NCBI RefSeq assembly: GCF_014641555.1
Contig: NZ_BMHY01000017.1
Location: forward strand, 27,842 to 91,841
Source of the DNA: Paenibacillus radicis (ex Gao et al. 2016)
GTDB lineage: Bacteria > Bacillota > Bacilli > Paenibacillales > Paenibacillaceae
Direction: 5' to 3'
DNA length: 64,000 nucleotides
Shown: one piece after another, positions 6,805-14,918 of the stretch
Layout of the letters: each line of letters opens with the position of its first letter
Numbering within the stretch: the first letter of the stretch is position 1
Notes under the pieces: model-generated
What the model was told of the DNA's origin: nothing
Databases searched by the model: none
Seen by the model: only the letters and a program-made list of their open reading frames with translations
Translations under genes and position numbers: made by a program

Positions 6805-8820
6805 ATGACTCCACGCCACGTCAAACGTTTATTGCTATTCACGCTCACCGCCGTCCTGCTCGGCCTGTCGATCCAGCAGGGCTTCGGCCACGCTTGGCAA
6901 TCCCAATATACATACGCGTTCGCCCCTGCCGCCAAAGCTGTGCCGCAATCTGTTCCGACATCGGCCAAGCCGCCTGCCCCGCCGCCAGCCGCGCCCGATG
7001 TTCCCGAAGCCAAGCCGCAAGCGCTTAGCAAGAGGGTCGTCGAATATCACATCAACGTCGCGCTGCAGAACGACGCTCGCTCCTTGTACGGAGAGCAGAC
7101 GGTGACTTGGACCAATCCGGGCAAAAAAACGGTGTCCGAGCTCTATTTTCACCTGTACCCGAACGCCTTCCTTAACGACAAGTCTACGTTTATGAAGGAA
7201 TCCAAGGGCAAGCTTCGGGAGGACAAGGCAACCTCAGCAAGCCAAGGCTATATGAAGCTGAGCGCTTTGGATACGATGGAAGGCGAAAGCCTGCTGCCGC
7301 GTCTTCATTATGTCCAGCCTGACGACGGCAACACCGACGATTTTACGCTGGCCAAGCTTAAGCTGCCTGCCCCGGTAGCGCCAGGCAAGTCGGTATCGCT
7401 TTCCATGAGTTTTGAAGTCAAGCTGCCCGAAGTGTTTGCGCGGATGGGCTATTCCGGTTCCTTCGTCATGGTCGGGCAATGGTTTCCGAAGCTGGCTGTC
7501 TATGAGACCGCGGGCATGCGCGGCAGAACCTCTGAGGGATGGAACATTCATCAATACCACGGCAACTCAGAATTTTACAGTGATTTCGGCATCTATTCGG
7601 TCAACATTCAAGTACCGGAGTCTTATACGGTAGCCGGAACCGGATTCCAGACCAAAGCGCCGGTCAGTACCGGCAAAGGCGACCATGTGTACCAATTTTA
7701 CGCCGATGATGTCCATGACTTCGCATGGGCTGCCTCTCCTGACTTCGTCTATGTAGAGGACACGCTCTCCGGCACCGGTATTCCCGGCGTACGCATCAAG
7801 CTGTATCTGGATCCGGCGCATGAAGCGCTCAAAGACCGGTACATGCACGCGGCCAAATCAGCGCTGACCAAGTATGCGCAATGGTACGGCGATTATCCGT
7901 ACTCGACGCTATCGGTGATCGTGCCTCCAAAAGGCGCTAACGGAGCTGGCGGCATGGAGTATCCGACCCTCGTAACCGCGTTCGCTGCGGAGAACGACAA
8001 CCCCGGCTACAGCCTGGAGAGGACCGTCGTTCACGAAATTGGTCATCAGTATTGGTACGGCATGGCCGCTTCCAACGAATTCGAGGAAGCCTGGCTCGAC
8101 GAAGGCTTCACCTCCTACGCCGAAGACAAGGTCATGGAAAGCGAGTATGGCGTCATACCGAATTTGGCGCTCGAAGCCAGCTATATGACGGATCCTGCAC
8201 CGCTTAAGCAGCCGTCATGGGCTTACAACAGCCATAATCACTACGCCGAAAACGTATATATGCGGGCCAAGCTGGTGCTGGTCGGCATCGAGAACCAGAT
8301 TGGCACCCGTATGATGCAAAAAGTGATGCGGACTTACTTCCAGAAATATAAGTTCAAGCATCCTTCCAGCGGCGACTTCCAGCGGGTAGTGGAGCAAGTG
8401 ACGAAGCAGAAATGGCATGACTACTTCAATCAATTTGTGTACCACGATCAAATGGCCGACTTTTCCATCGAAACCGTGCAGGTTCGTCCGATTGAGCAGG
8501 ACGGGAAGCCGATGTACGAATCCTCGGTACTGGTGAAGAAAAACGGCGGCAATATCGGCCCTGTCCCCCTTGTTATGCAGTTTAAGGACGGTACGAGCAT
8601 AACAAAAGAATGGGATGCGCAGGATTCGCATATCCAGTACAAAGTCGTCCATGACTCTCCGCTCGCATGGGCAGCCGTCGATTCCGAGTACCGCAACGTG
8701 CTCGACAACAAGCATATTAACAACTTTATGCTTGCCGAGCTGCCGGAGACGAAGCAAACGCGCTGGAATCTCAGCATTGCCAAATTAATCGAAGGGCTGC
8801 TCGGAACGTTGAGCTGGTAG
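6805..8820 (+). CDS. M1-family zinc metallopeptidase, membrane-anchored or secreted
   Basis: About 671 residues with an N-terminal hydrophobic segment (signal peptide or anchor, residues 8-27) and a Pro/Ala-rich linker. An N-terminal beta-rich domain precedes the catalytic domain. The zinc site is HEIGH (H410, E411, H414) with the second glutamate 19 residues on (E433 in WLDEGF), the gluzincin pattern of aminopeptidase N-type enzymes. GGMEYP replaces the GAMEN substrate-binding loop of the family. It probably trims peptides outside the membrane. I prefer ATG 6805 with GGGAGGG just upstream over TTG 6781. The next gene follows at 12 bases, with its ribosome binding site overlapping this stop codon. 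Confidence 0.87.
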   Translation: MTPRHVKRLLLFTLTAVLLGLSIQQGFGHAWQSQYTYAFAPAAKAVPQSVPTSAKPPAPPPAAPDVPEAKPQALSKRVVEYHINVALQNDARSLYGEQTVTWTNPGKKTVSELYFHLYPNAFLNDKSTFMKESKGKLREDKATSASQGYMKLSALDTMEGESLLPRLHYVQPDDGNTDDFTLAKLKLPAPVAPGKSVSLSMSFEVKLPEVFARMGYSGSFVMVGQWFPKLAVYETAGMRGRTSEGWNIHQYHGNSEFYSDFGIYSVNIQVPESYTVAGTGFQTKAPVSTGKGDHVYQFYADDVHDFAWAASPDFVYVEDTLSGTGIPGVRIKLYLDPAHEALKDRYMHAAKSALTKYAQWYGDYPYSTLSVIVPPKGANGAGGMEYPTLVTAFAAENDNPGYSLERTVVHEIGHQYWYGMAASNEFEEAWLDEGFTSYAEDKVMESEYGVIPNLALEASYMTDPAPLKQPSWAYNSHNHYAENVYMRAKLVLVGIENQIGTRMMQKVMRTYFQKYKFKHPSSGDFQRVVEQVTKQKWHDYFNQFVYHDQMADFSIETVQVRPIEQDGKPMYESSVLVKKNGGNIGPVPLVMQFKDGTSITKEWDAQDSHIQYKVVHDSPLAWAAVDSEYRNVLDNKHINNFMLAELPETKQTRWNLSIAKLIEGLLGTLSW

Positions 8821-8832
8821 GAGGGATATTCC

Positions 8833-9651
8833 TTGAAAATGCATATGATGCAAGGCTGGCGGCTGGCGGTCAAACATATGAACATCATCATTCTTTTGTT
8901 TCTGTACCAGCTGTTATGGGGCTTCTTCCTTTACCGATTCGTCGATTCGGTCGTCACGCCGCTTCTGCGGCGTTTCCCGGGCGATGCGCTGCCCCCTTCG
9001 GCAGTCCGGCTCTTCTTTAGCGAAGCGCAGTTCCAATTAATGAAGACCGACCTCATTCATCCCTACTTATGGCTGCTTGGCGGATTATTCCTAACCCGCA
9101 TGCTGCTCACACCGCTATTCAATGCCGGATTGTTCTATTCCTTGCACCATGCAACCGATGAGAGCGGGACGAAATTTATACACGGTATTCGCAGCACCTG
9201 GAAGCCAGTTATGCTGCTTTATTGGATCAAGACGCTTCTCGCTTTGGCGCCGGCATGGTGGCTTCTCCCTACCGGGTTCCAAGCACTGCTGAAAAGCGGC
9301 TCAACGGGCGACTTGCTGCAGACCGTATTGCCTGGGGCTGCCATATGGCTGCTGTGGAGCGCCCTGCTCCATCTGCTGTTCCTCTCTATGCAATTTGGGG
9401 TTGCTTCCAGCAACGGGGCTTTCAATTCCCTCTGGCATGCGGTGCGCCATATCGCCCCCTTCACCGGGGTATCGCTGCTCATGTGGGCAATCGGAATCGG
9501 AATCGCTCTCTTCGTCACTAGTATTTCCTTAATCTGGGCCGGACTATTTGCCTTAATTCTTCACCAAGGCTATCATCTCATTCGGACGATGATGAAAGTA
9601 TGGACCATTTGCGCACAATACGATTGTTTACAGTCGAGGACGCAAGGATAA
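8833..9651 (+). CDS. Multi-spanning membrane protein of unknown function
   Basis: A 272-residue protein with about six hydrophobic helices and no recognisable motif. TTG at 8833 is chosen because AGGAGGG (8819-8825) lies seven bases before it. The site overlaps the stop codon of the metallopeptidase gene, so the two proteins are probably made together. It could assist or be processed by the M1 peptidase, but that rests on gene order alone. A terminator follows. Confidence 0.7.
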   Translation: MKMHMMQGWRLAVKHMNIIILLFLYQLLWGFFLYRFVDSVVTPLLRRFPGDALPPSAVRLFFSEAQFQLMKTDLIHPYLWLLGGLFLTRMLLTPLFNAGLFYSLHHATDESGTKFIHGIRSTWKPVMLLYWIKTLLALAPAWWLLPTGFQALLKSGSTGDLLQTVLPGAAIWLLWSALLHLLFLSMQFGVASSNGAFNSLWHAVRHIAPFTGVSLLMWAIGIGIALFVTSISLIWAGLFALILHQGYHLIRTMMKVWTICAQYDCLQSRTQG

Positions 9652-9674
9652 CATCGAATAGACAGCAAATATGC

Positions 9675-9706
9675 GAGCGCCGGGGTAGTCCCTGGCGTTC
9701 TTTTTG
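9675..9706 (+). terminator. Terminator of the M1 peptidase operon
   Basis: Stem AGCGCCGGGG / CCCTGGCGTT with a four-base loop, followed by TCTTTTT. It is the only clear structure in the first part of the 620-base gap before the next gene. Between here and about 10115 I see nothing else that can be named. Confidence 0.75.
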
Positions 9707-10114
9707 GCTTTTGGCAGCCTGTCTGCGCCTGTCCGGCCGCTCTATTACAAAAATTAGAAGTATTAGAATTGAAGTTGCGCTTTTCCCGGTGTCGAATACC
9801 GTCTACGCTTGTCCTTCCCTTGCCAGTGCTGGCTTTTGTACCTCGATCTTATCGCCGCCCACTATGCTTGTACCCGCTTACATGAGGGCACTCTCTTCGA
9901 TTGCTCTACATATTCTCTCTTCTTCACACATAGTAAATGTAAATAGTTATTAATTTTAATCCCCTTGCCCCATAAAAGCACATAATCAGTCAATGAAATC
10001 ATGTTAAACGCGTGTTTTTGGCAAAAGGTTACATGAGAATTATTAGAATTTGCCAGTTGGAGAAGGAGATTTGCGAAAAAAAACGAATATTTCCCAAGTA
10101 CATAAAAAGCTTGC

Positions 10115-10265
10115 CTAATTCCTTGTACTGGAAACGGGGGAACCACTCTGGGTGAATTGATTTCGACGTCTGCACCGGCATCGCCGGGTAAGAACGGACG
10201 CCTGAGAAATCATAGGGATCCTTCAACCGAACCCCACAGCTAACCTCGTCGGCATCGGAAGGGGC
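10115..10265 (+). promoter_or_regulatory. c-di-AMP riboswitch (ydaO/yuaA leader)
   Basis: The leader carries the conserved pieces of the ydaO/yuaA class in order: CGGGGGAACC, GGGTGAATT, AGGGATCCTTCAACCGAACC, CAGCTAACCTCGTCGGCAT and a closing GGAAGGGG. This class binds cyclic di-AMP and usually turns off cell-wall hydrolase and osmolyte transport genes. The closing GGAAGGGG lies ten bases before the TTG start and can itself act as ribosome binding site. That suggests control of translation, although no competing hairpin was modelled. An NlpC/P60 gene directly downstream is the classical partner of this riboswitch. Confidence 0.92.
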
Positions 10266-10274
10266 TTTACCGCT

Positions 10275-10742
10275 TTGAAAAAGGTTACTGCAATGCTAGC
10301 TGGACTCCTGTTGCTGCTCGCTTTTCAAGCAGGCAGCGTATTCGCGGACTCCAAAATGGACGGCATTATCGATGATGTCATCGGCACTCCTTATTTAATG
10401 GGTGGCACGTCCACGAAAGGCTTTGATTGCTCGGGATTCACATCCTATGTATTTGAGAAAATGGGAATCGAGCTCTCTCGCACTTCCGGCTCTCAAGCAC
10501 AAATGGGTAAAAAGGTTGCAAAAAGCGACCTGAATGCTGGCGATCTCGTATTCTTCAATACGAACGGCAAAAGCATTTCTCATGTCGGCATCTATGTCGG
10601 CGATGGAAAATTTGCCCACTCTTCGTCCAGCAAGGGCGTTACAATCAGCAAACTTAGCGACTCCTATTATGAGTCTCGTTATGTAACCGCTCGTCGTGTT
10701 ATGAATGCGGCTACTTCTGAGAAGTACGCTGACGAAGCATAG
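10275..10742 (+). CDS. Secreted NlpC/P60 cell-wall endopeptidase
   Basis: A 155-residue protein with a signal peptide (cleavage probable after VFA, residue 24) and a single NlpC/P60 domain. Catalytic residues are visible: Cys52 in FDCSGF, His103 in SHVGIY and His115 in FAHSS. These enzymes cut D-Glu-diaminopimelate bonds in peptidoglycan stem peptides. There is no LysM or SH3 binding domain, so it is a minimal hydrolase. The start is TTG with GGAAGGGG, part of the riboswitch, upstream. Expression should fall when c-di-AMP is high. Confidence 0.93.
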   Translation: MKKVTAMLAGLLLLLAFQAGSVFADSKMDGIIDDVIGTPYLMGGTSTKGFDCSGFTSYVFEKMGIELSRTSGSQAQMGKKVAKSDLNAGDLVFFNTNGKSISHVGIYVGDGKFAHSSSSKGVTISKLSDSYYESRYVTARRVMNAATSEKYADEA

Positions 10743-10791
10743 AGCCCGCTTCCGCAGCTTCATCCTTTGAAGCGCGTTTGAAGGTCTCCAT

Positions 10792-10850
10792 AACAAAGCC
10801 GCAAGTCGTGTGTCCCCTAGGACAGTACGACTTGCGGCTTTGTTGTTTTT
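10792..10850. terminator. Strong hairpin terminator, bidirectional
   Basis: An 18-base perfect stem (AACAAAGCCGCAAGTCGT and its complement) with a loop of about 19 bases and flanking T and A runs. It lies between the NlpC/P60 gene and the convergent methyltransferase gene and can serve both. Confidence 0.88.
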
Positions 10851-10865
10851 ATTGAAGGCGAAGTG

Positions 10866-11630
10866 CTAGACCTCTCCCCAGAAAATCTCGGTTTGATAGT
10901 CGAAACTCACCTGACCGTTCACATTCGTACGTTCGAAGAGCTGACCCAGCTCTTCCTTCAGCCGCTCATGGTTCGGTTCTCCCTCTGCCGGGACGTAGGA
11001 GGAAGAAAGTGCTCTGCCGAGCAATTCTTCGTGATCAAACAATTGGCCATTCGTAAATGCCGCTTCCCGCATTCCGTTCTCACGGAAGAACACCCGCAGC
11101 TGATCAGCCGAAATGTTCTTATGGGTCATTTGCTTATAATCCGTGCTGTAGAGACGCAACAGCTCCTCATAGCCTTCCAGGAATGGCGTGCCGCTCGTAA
11201 GCCGGGAATTCCAGATCAGAACGCCTTTGCCGCCAGGCTTCAATATACGGCGGAATTCAGCTTGGGCAGCAGGCCGGTCAAACCAATGGAAGGATTGCGC
11301 GCATACGATAAAATCAACGGAATGCTCCGGCAAACCGGTCGTCTCCGCAGCAGCAGCAACAGAGCGGTAATTCGGCAAGCTGCCGAGTTCCTTGTCCGCC
11401 GCTTCCCGCATCGCCTGATTCGGCTCCACGGCAATAACCTCACTGCCGCGCTCCAGCAGCAGCTTGGAGAAAATGCCCGTGCCCGCTCCAAGATCGGCGA
11501 TCCGCGAGCTGGCCTTCATGCCAACATCAGAGTAAAGATAATCAAGCGCTTCGGCCGGATATCCCGGACGATACTTCACGTAATTTTCTACCCGGTTCGA
11601 AAATCTCTCTTTACTATTGCTGCTTCCCAT
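10866..11630 (-). CDS. SAM-dependent methyltransferase (class I)
   Basis: A 254-residue cytoplasmic protein. Motif I IADLGAGTGIFSKLLLERG binds S-adenosylmethionine; VIAVEPNQAM is the acidic loop after strand two; FIVCAQSFHWF and ILKPGG are motifs of the UbiE/COQ5-like methyltransferases. The substrate is unknown. I take the ATG at 11630 (MGSSNSKERF), which overlaps the end of the upstream VOC gene by 17 bases. The longer open frame has no homologous look before this point. Confidence 0.85.
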   Translation of the reverse strand: MGSSNSKERFSNRVENYVKYRPGYPAEALDYLYSDVGMKASSRIADLGAGTGIFSKLLLERGSEVIAVEPNQAMREAADKELGSLPNYRSVAAAAETTGLPEHSVDFIVCAQSFHWFDRPAAQAEFRRILKPGGKGVLIWNSRLTSGTPFLEGYEELLRLYSTDYKQMTHKNISADQLRVFFRENGMREAAFTNGQLFDHEELLGRALSSSYVPAEGEPNHERLKEELGQLFERTNVNGQVSFDYQTEIFWGEV

Positions 11631-12018
11631 TGACTTCACGCTCCCATTCCATAAATTCCAATCGATTGCCGAAAGGATCGTTGACGTAAAAACGTTCCGC
11701 TCCTTCTTCCTGCCTGCTGTCATCCGCAATGGTCTCAACGCCGTGTGCCTGCAGCCAACTCTGCAATTCCGTAATACCGCATACCCCGAATGCCGGATGC
11801 GCCTTCCGCGCAGGGGTGAACCCCGTCTGCACGCCGATATGCACCTGCTGCGGGCCGCATTGAAACCACACTCCGCCGCGCTTCTTCAACGAATCCGGCT
11901 TTTCAAGCTCACGCCAGCCCAACAGCCTGGCATAAAACGCCCGTGCCTCCTGCTCACACCCCTCAGGGGCTGCGAGTTGCACATGATCAATTCCCTTAAA
12001 TGCGAAAGCCACGATCAT
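11614..12018 (-). CDS. VOC-family (glyoxalase/dioxygenase fold) protein
   Basis: A 134-residue single VOC domain protein. It opens with GIDHVQLAAPEG (metal-ligand His), includes ARAFYARLLGW in the first module and ends with FYVNDPFGNRLEFMEW, where the Glu is the usual second metal ligand. Members include glyoxalase I, antibiotic-resistance proteins and dioxygenases; nothing here separates these. The gene overlaps the methyltransferase gene, which suggests shared expression. Confidence 0.82.
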   Translation of the reverse strand: MIVAFAFKGIDHVQLAAPEGCEQEARAFYARLLGWRELEKPDSLKKRGGVWFQCGPQQVHIGVQTGFTPARKAHPAFGVCGITELQSWLQAHGVETIADDSRQEEGAERFYVNDPFGNRLEFMEWEREVNGKQQ

Positions 12019-12053
12019 CGCCGCCTTTTCGATTAGTCATCGCAGCGGGGCAA

Positions 12054-12120
12054 CTTGTTGTTGGTCTTGTTGTTGGTCTTGTTGTTGGTCTTGTTGTTGG
12101 TCTTGTTGTTGGTCTTGTTG
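12054..12120. repeat. Tandem 12-base repeat
   Basis: The unit CTTGTTGTTGGT is present 5.6 times without visible mismatch. It lies upstream of the VOC gene, outside any credible reading frame. Confidence 0.9.
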
Positions 12121-12269
12121 CCCGAACCCGTTTTTTGTTTCATTAAGTGAAACCATGTTTCATTTTATATCTCTAATTTCTATTATAAAGAAATTCTCGC
12201 AGGTTTTCAACCCGACATCTGCGCAATATAGCCACATTTATCACAGCTCCTCCTCTCACGCCCACCCAT

Positions 12270-12480
12270 AACGAACCTCCTTCGCTCTCTAATGCACCAA
12301 TTTTCTCTAACTCCCTCTGCACCACGTCTAAACCTCCGCAATTCCGCCAATAAGGAAAAAAACGCTATTCAGAATTTAGATGCCGAGTGGATGTGCTTTT
12401 CTTCACTATAGAGCTTTCAGGCGCTCATTCTTGCCCGATTAGCGCATTTTGTTCCGTTAATCAGCGAAGCTGGTTCGTTA
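12270..12480. repeat. Palindromic repeat element, copy A
   Basis: A roughly 210-base module. The left arm AACGAACCTCCTTCGCTCTC is answered by the right arm AGCGAAGCTGGTTCGTTA. A less complete inner pair (ACGCTATTC / GATTAGCGCATT) lies inside. The same layout recurs at 12687-12890, and about 45 bases to its right are also similar. No coding potential is seen between the arms. Confidence 0.75.
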
Positions 12481-12686
12481 TCTACTTGTCACCCGTTCCA
12501 GTAATCCCATCATCCGCCAAGATCACAAACGTAATTCGTACCCATCCTGTTCCGTAGTCACCGACCCGCTTCACACAGCGCCGCGCCCCATCCACCTCAA
12601 TCATACCGCTGCAAGAGATTTGAGCACGGACGTGTGATTGAGCACCGTGTACCGCGATGGCGCCAGGAGTCCCGCGCGGTGCCAGT

Positions 12687-12890
12687 AACGAACCACCTTC
12701 GCTCTCTAGTGAACTAACTTTCGCTACAGCGGCAACTCTACAGCCTCTGCCCTGCTGCAACGAACAAAAATGCGCTATTCAAGAACTCAGGTTCTCGAAT
12801 AGCGCATTTTGCTTCGCTGCAATCCTATATGGCGATCTTCAGCGCCCTCGAACAAACCTTGCTTCGTTAACTAGCGAAGCAGGTTCGTTA
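12687..12890. repeat. Palindromic repeat element, copy B
   Basis: Second copy of the module. Left arm AACGAACCACCTTCGCTCTC, right arm TAGCGAAGCAGGTTCGTTA. A perfect inner hairpin (ATGCGCTATTC / GAATAGCGCAT, 12769-12811) contains a further AAGAAC / GTTCT stem. The nested palindromes would fold into a long cruciform or RNA structure. The space between copies and up to the MFS gene at 12976 holds no convincing gene. Confidence 0.78.
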
Positions 12891-12975
12891 TTTACTGTTC
12901 ACCTGTCCCAGCCACTCGCAACATCCGCAGAGATCGCACATTTTCCCGGCCTCAAGCATTAGAGTGTGCACAGAC

Positions 12976-14235
12976 TTACCCCCTGCTCAAGCGAGCGCCT
13001 GCATGATGCCGTCTGCCCAGCACCAGCATAACCAGCAGCAGCGCAAACAGCAGTATGATTGATGCGCTTAGCATCCATAACGTATTGCCAGCACCGAAGC
13101 GATCCATCATCCAGCCCGTCAATCGCGGGAACAGCGCACCGCCCAGCCCCCCGGAGGCCACGAGCAAGCTCGTCGTCCGCTCGGTCATACCTTGAATCTG
13201 CTCATTCGCATAGACGAGCGCGATGCCGAATACACCTGAGAAGAACAGCCCGCTCAAACCGATCAGCACAATCATCGTAGTCAACTGGCCTGTAAGCGCC
13301 ATGCCCACGAACACGACAGCCGCTCCCGCCGTCGCAAACAGCAAATAACGGGAGTAGCCTGCCCAATCTGCCAGACGGCCGGCAAACAGCCTGCCAGCGA
13401 TCATCGTCCCCCAGAACAAGCTAAGCGCAGCCGGCGCGTTGGCCGCCGCGACATTGGATTGCTCAATCAATATGGACGGCAAATAGTTGGAGAAGCTCAT
13501 CTCCATCCCGACATAGACCATGAAAAATAACGAGCCAAGCAGCAAAAATGGCAGCGTTTGCGGATGATAGCCCAGCAAGCCGCCTTTTCGAACACCTGCC
13601 TCACTAAGCCCCTGCTTCATACCAGCAGTCCCTTGCGGCGACGGTGACTGATCACCAAGCCGTCCATGATAACTGATCCGGTCGTCGATCTCTCCTCCGA
13701 ATTGCATCGTTAGCCACAGGATGAACATTATACCCGACATCGCAGCCAACACGGGAAAAGACAGCTGCCATATATCATGACGAATAAGCAGCCCGGCCAT
13801 CGTTGGCATCAGAAAAGCGCCAATTCCGAAAAAGGTTTCCACCCTGCTCATAGCCGAAGCCTTGCCGTTCTGCGTGGCCATGTCAATAACCATCGCTCCA
13901 ACGACCGCTTCCGTCATGCCAAAACCAAAGCCAGCGAAAGGCGCAATTGCGAGCATAAGGCCCCATGGAGGCAGCAGACTGTATGCCGCTTCGCTTATCG
14001 TGAGCAAACCGATAGCAATGAGGACGCCGCCTCTTTTGCCCACTTTCGAAGTAATGGTTGGCGCTAACAGCACACCAACAAGAAATCCGAGAAACTGATT
14101 CATAATCCATTGTCCGCTGTCCCTGTAAGACAGTCCGTACTTCGCCATCATTTGCTCCAGCACAGCTCCGCCAATGACGTGAGCCAAGCCGATTACCAGA
14201 TAAGACAAGCATCCGAGCCATAACAATTTCCGCAT
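12976..14235 (-). CDS. Major facilitator superfamily transporter
   Basis: About 419 residues with twelve predicted membrane helices and a longer cytoplasmic loop in the middle (about residues 190-235, rich in Gly, Ser and Gln). LADWAGYSRY after helix eight and GFGFGMTEAVVGAM resemble the sugar/fucose permease-like branch of the MFS. Substrate unknown. I start at MRKLLWLG, codon 23 of the longest frame, because AAGGAG lies 11 bases before this ATG. Confidence 0.85.
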   Translation of the reverse strand: MRKLLWLGCLSYLVIGLAHVIGGAVLEQMMAKYGLSYRDSGQWIMNQFLGFLVGVLLAPTITSKVGKRGGVLIAIGLLTISEAAYSLLPPWGLMLAIAPFAGFGFGMTEAVVGAMVIDMATQNGKASAMSRVETFFGIGAFLMPTMAGLLIRHDIWQLSFPVLAAMSGIMFILWLTMQFGGEIDDRISYHGRLGDQSPSPQGTAGMKQGLSEAGVRKGGLLGYHPQTLPFLLLGSLFFMVYVGMEMSFSNYLPSILIEQSNVAAANAPAALSLFWGTMIAGRLFAGRLADWAGYSRYLLFATAGAAVVFVGMALTGQLTTMIVLIGLSGLFFSGVFGIALVYANEQIQGMTERTTSLLVASGGLGGALFPRLTGWMMDRFGAGNTLWMLSASIILLFALLLVMLVLGRRHHAGARLSRG

Positions 14236-14390
14236 GTCATTAAAATCTCCTTGAACGGGTAGCTCTTCTAAAGAACGAAGTAGCGTATAATAATAAAGCA
14301 TATTGTTTGTACTTAGCCAAGCAACCGGAAGCGCAATTCATTCATTGCCTGCGTCCTTCAAAATCTTCTATAAAAGGGAGCTGTCGTCCC

Positions 14391-14918
14391 ATGACTGAAT
14401 TATTTTCCGGCTTGCCATCCTTACATTATAAACCACTGCCAGCCGTTATGACTATCATCCCGCTGGAAATTAGCTGCGCTAAGCAAATTTGCGGTTGGAC
14501 CTACGAGCCCCCTTACCGCCTCTATGAATGGCCAAGCTGGGATCAAATGAAACAGGACGGAATCGAATTCGGCGATCCCGTCCTTAGACAGCAACAATAT
14601 AAAGCCATCGTCAATGACCGCCAAGAGCTCATCGGCTTTGCGCAGCTGTTTCCGATGTCTGGCGTCACGAGGCTGGGCCTAGGCCTTCGCCCCGATTTAT
14701 GCAGCCGGGGACTTGGTGCCGCTGCTGCCGCTCTCGTCACACAGGAGGCGCTCCGCCTCCGGCCCGATTGCACCGTGGATCTTGAGGTGCTGACTTGGAA
14801 TCTTCGAGCCATCCGCACCTACGAGAAAGCAGGCTTCCGCATTGACGATACCTATATCCGGTCAACGCCCCGCGGCGCTGCGTCGTTCCATTGCATGGTT
14901 TTCCAGCCTCGCTCCTAA
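14391..14918 (+). CDS. GNAT-family N-acetyltransferase
   Basis: About 175 residues. The acetyl-CoA loop is LRPDLCSRGLGAAAAAL, matching the Arg/Gln-x-x-Gly-x-Gly/Ala motif. The late VLTWNLRAIRTYEKAGF segment is the conserved end of GNAT enzymes of the RimJ/RimL type. It transfers acetyl from acetyl-CoA to an amine; the acceptor is unknown. The ATG at 14391 has GGGAG ten bases before it. Its end overlaps the convergent EAL gene by four bases. Confidence 0.82.
   Translation: MTELFSGLPSLHYKPLPAVMTIIPLEISCAKQICGWTYEPPYRLYEWPSWDQMKQDGIEFGDPVLRQQQYKAIVNDRQELIGFAQLFPMSGVTRLGLGLRPDLCSRGLGAAAAALVTQEALRLRPDCTVDLEVLTWNLRAIRTYEKAGFRIDDTYIRSTPRGAASFHCMVFQPRS

Noticed and set aside
12482..12760. Open frame of 92 codons between the two palindromic repeats
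   Set aside because: It runs through the end of one repeat and the arm of the other, has no good ribosome binding site and no family resemblance; it more likely reflects repeat sequence.
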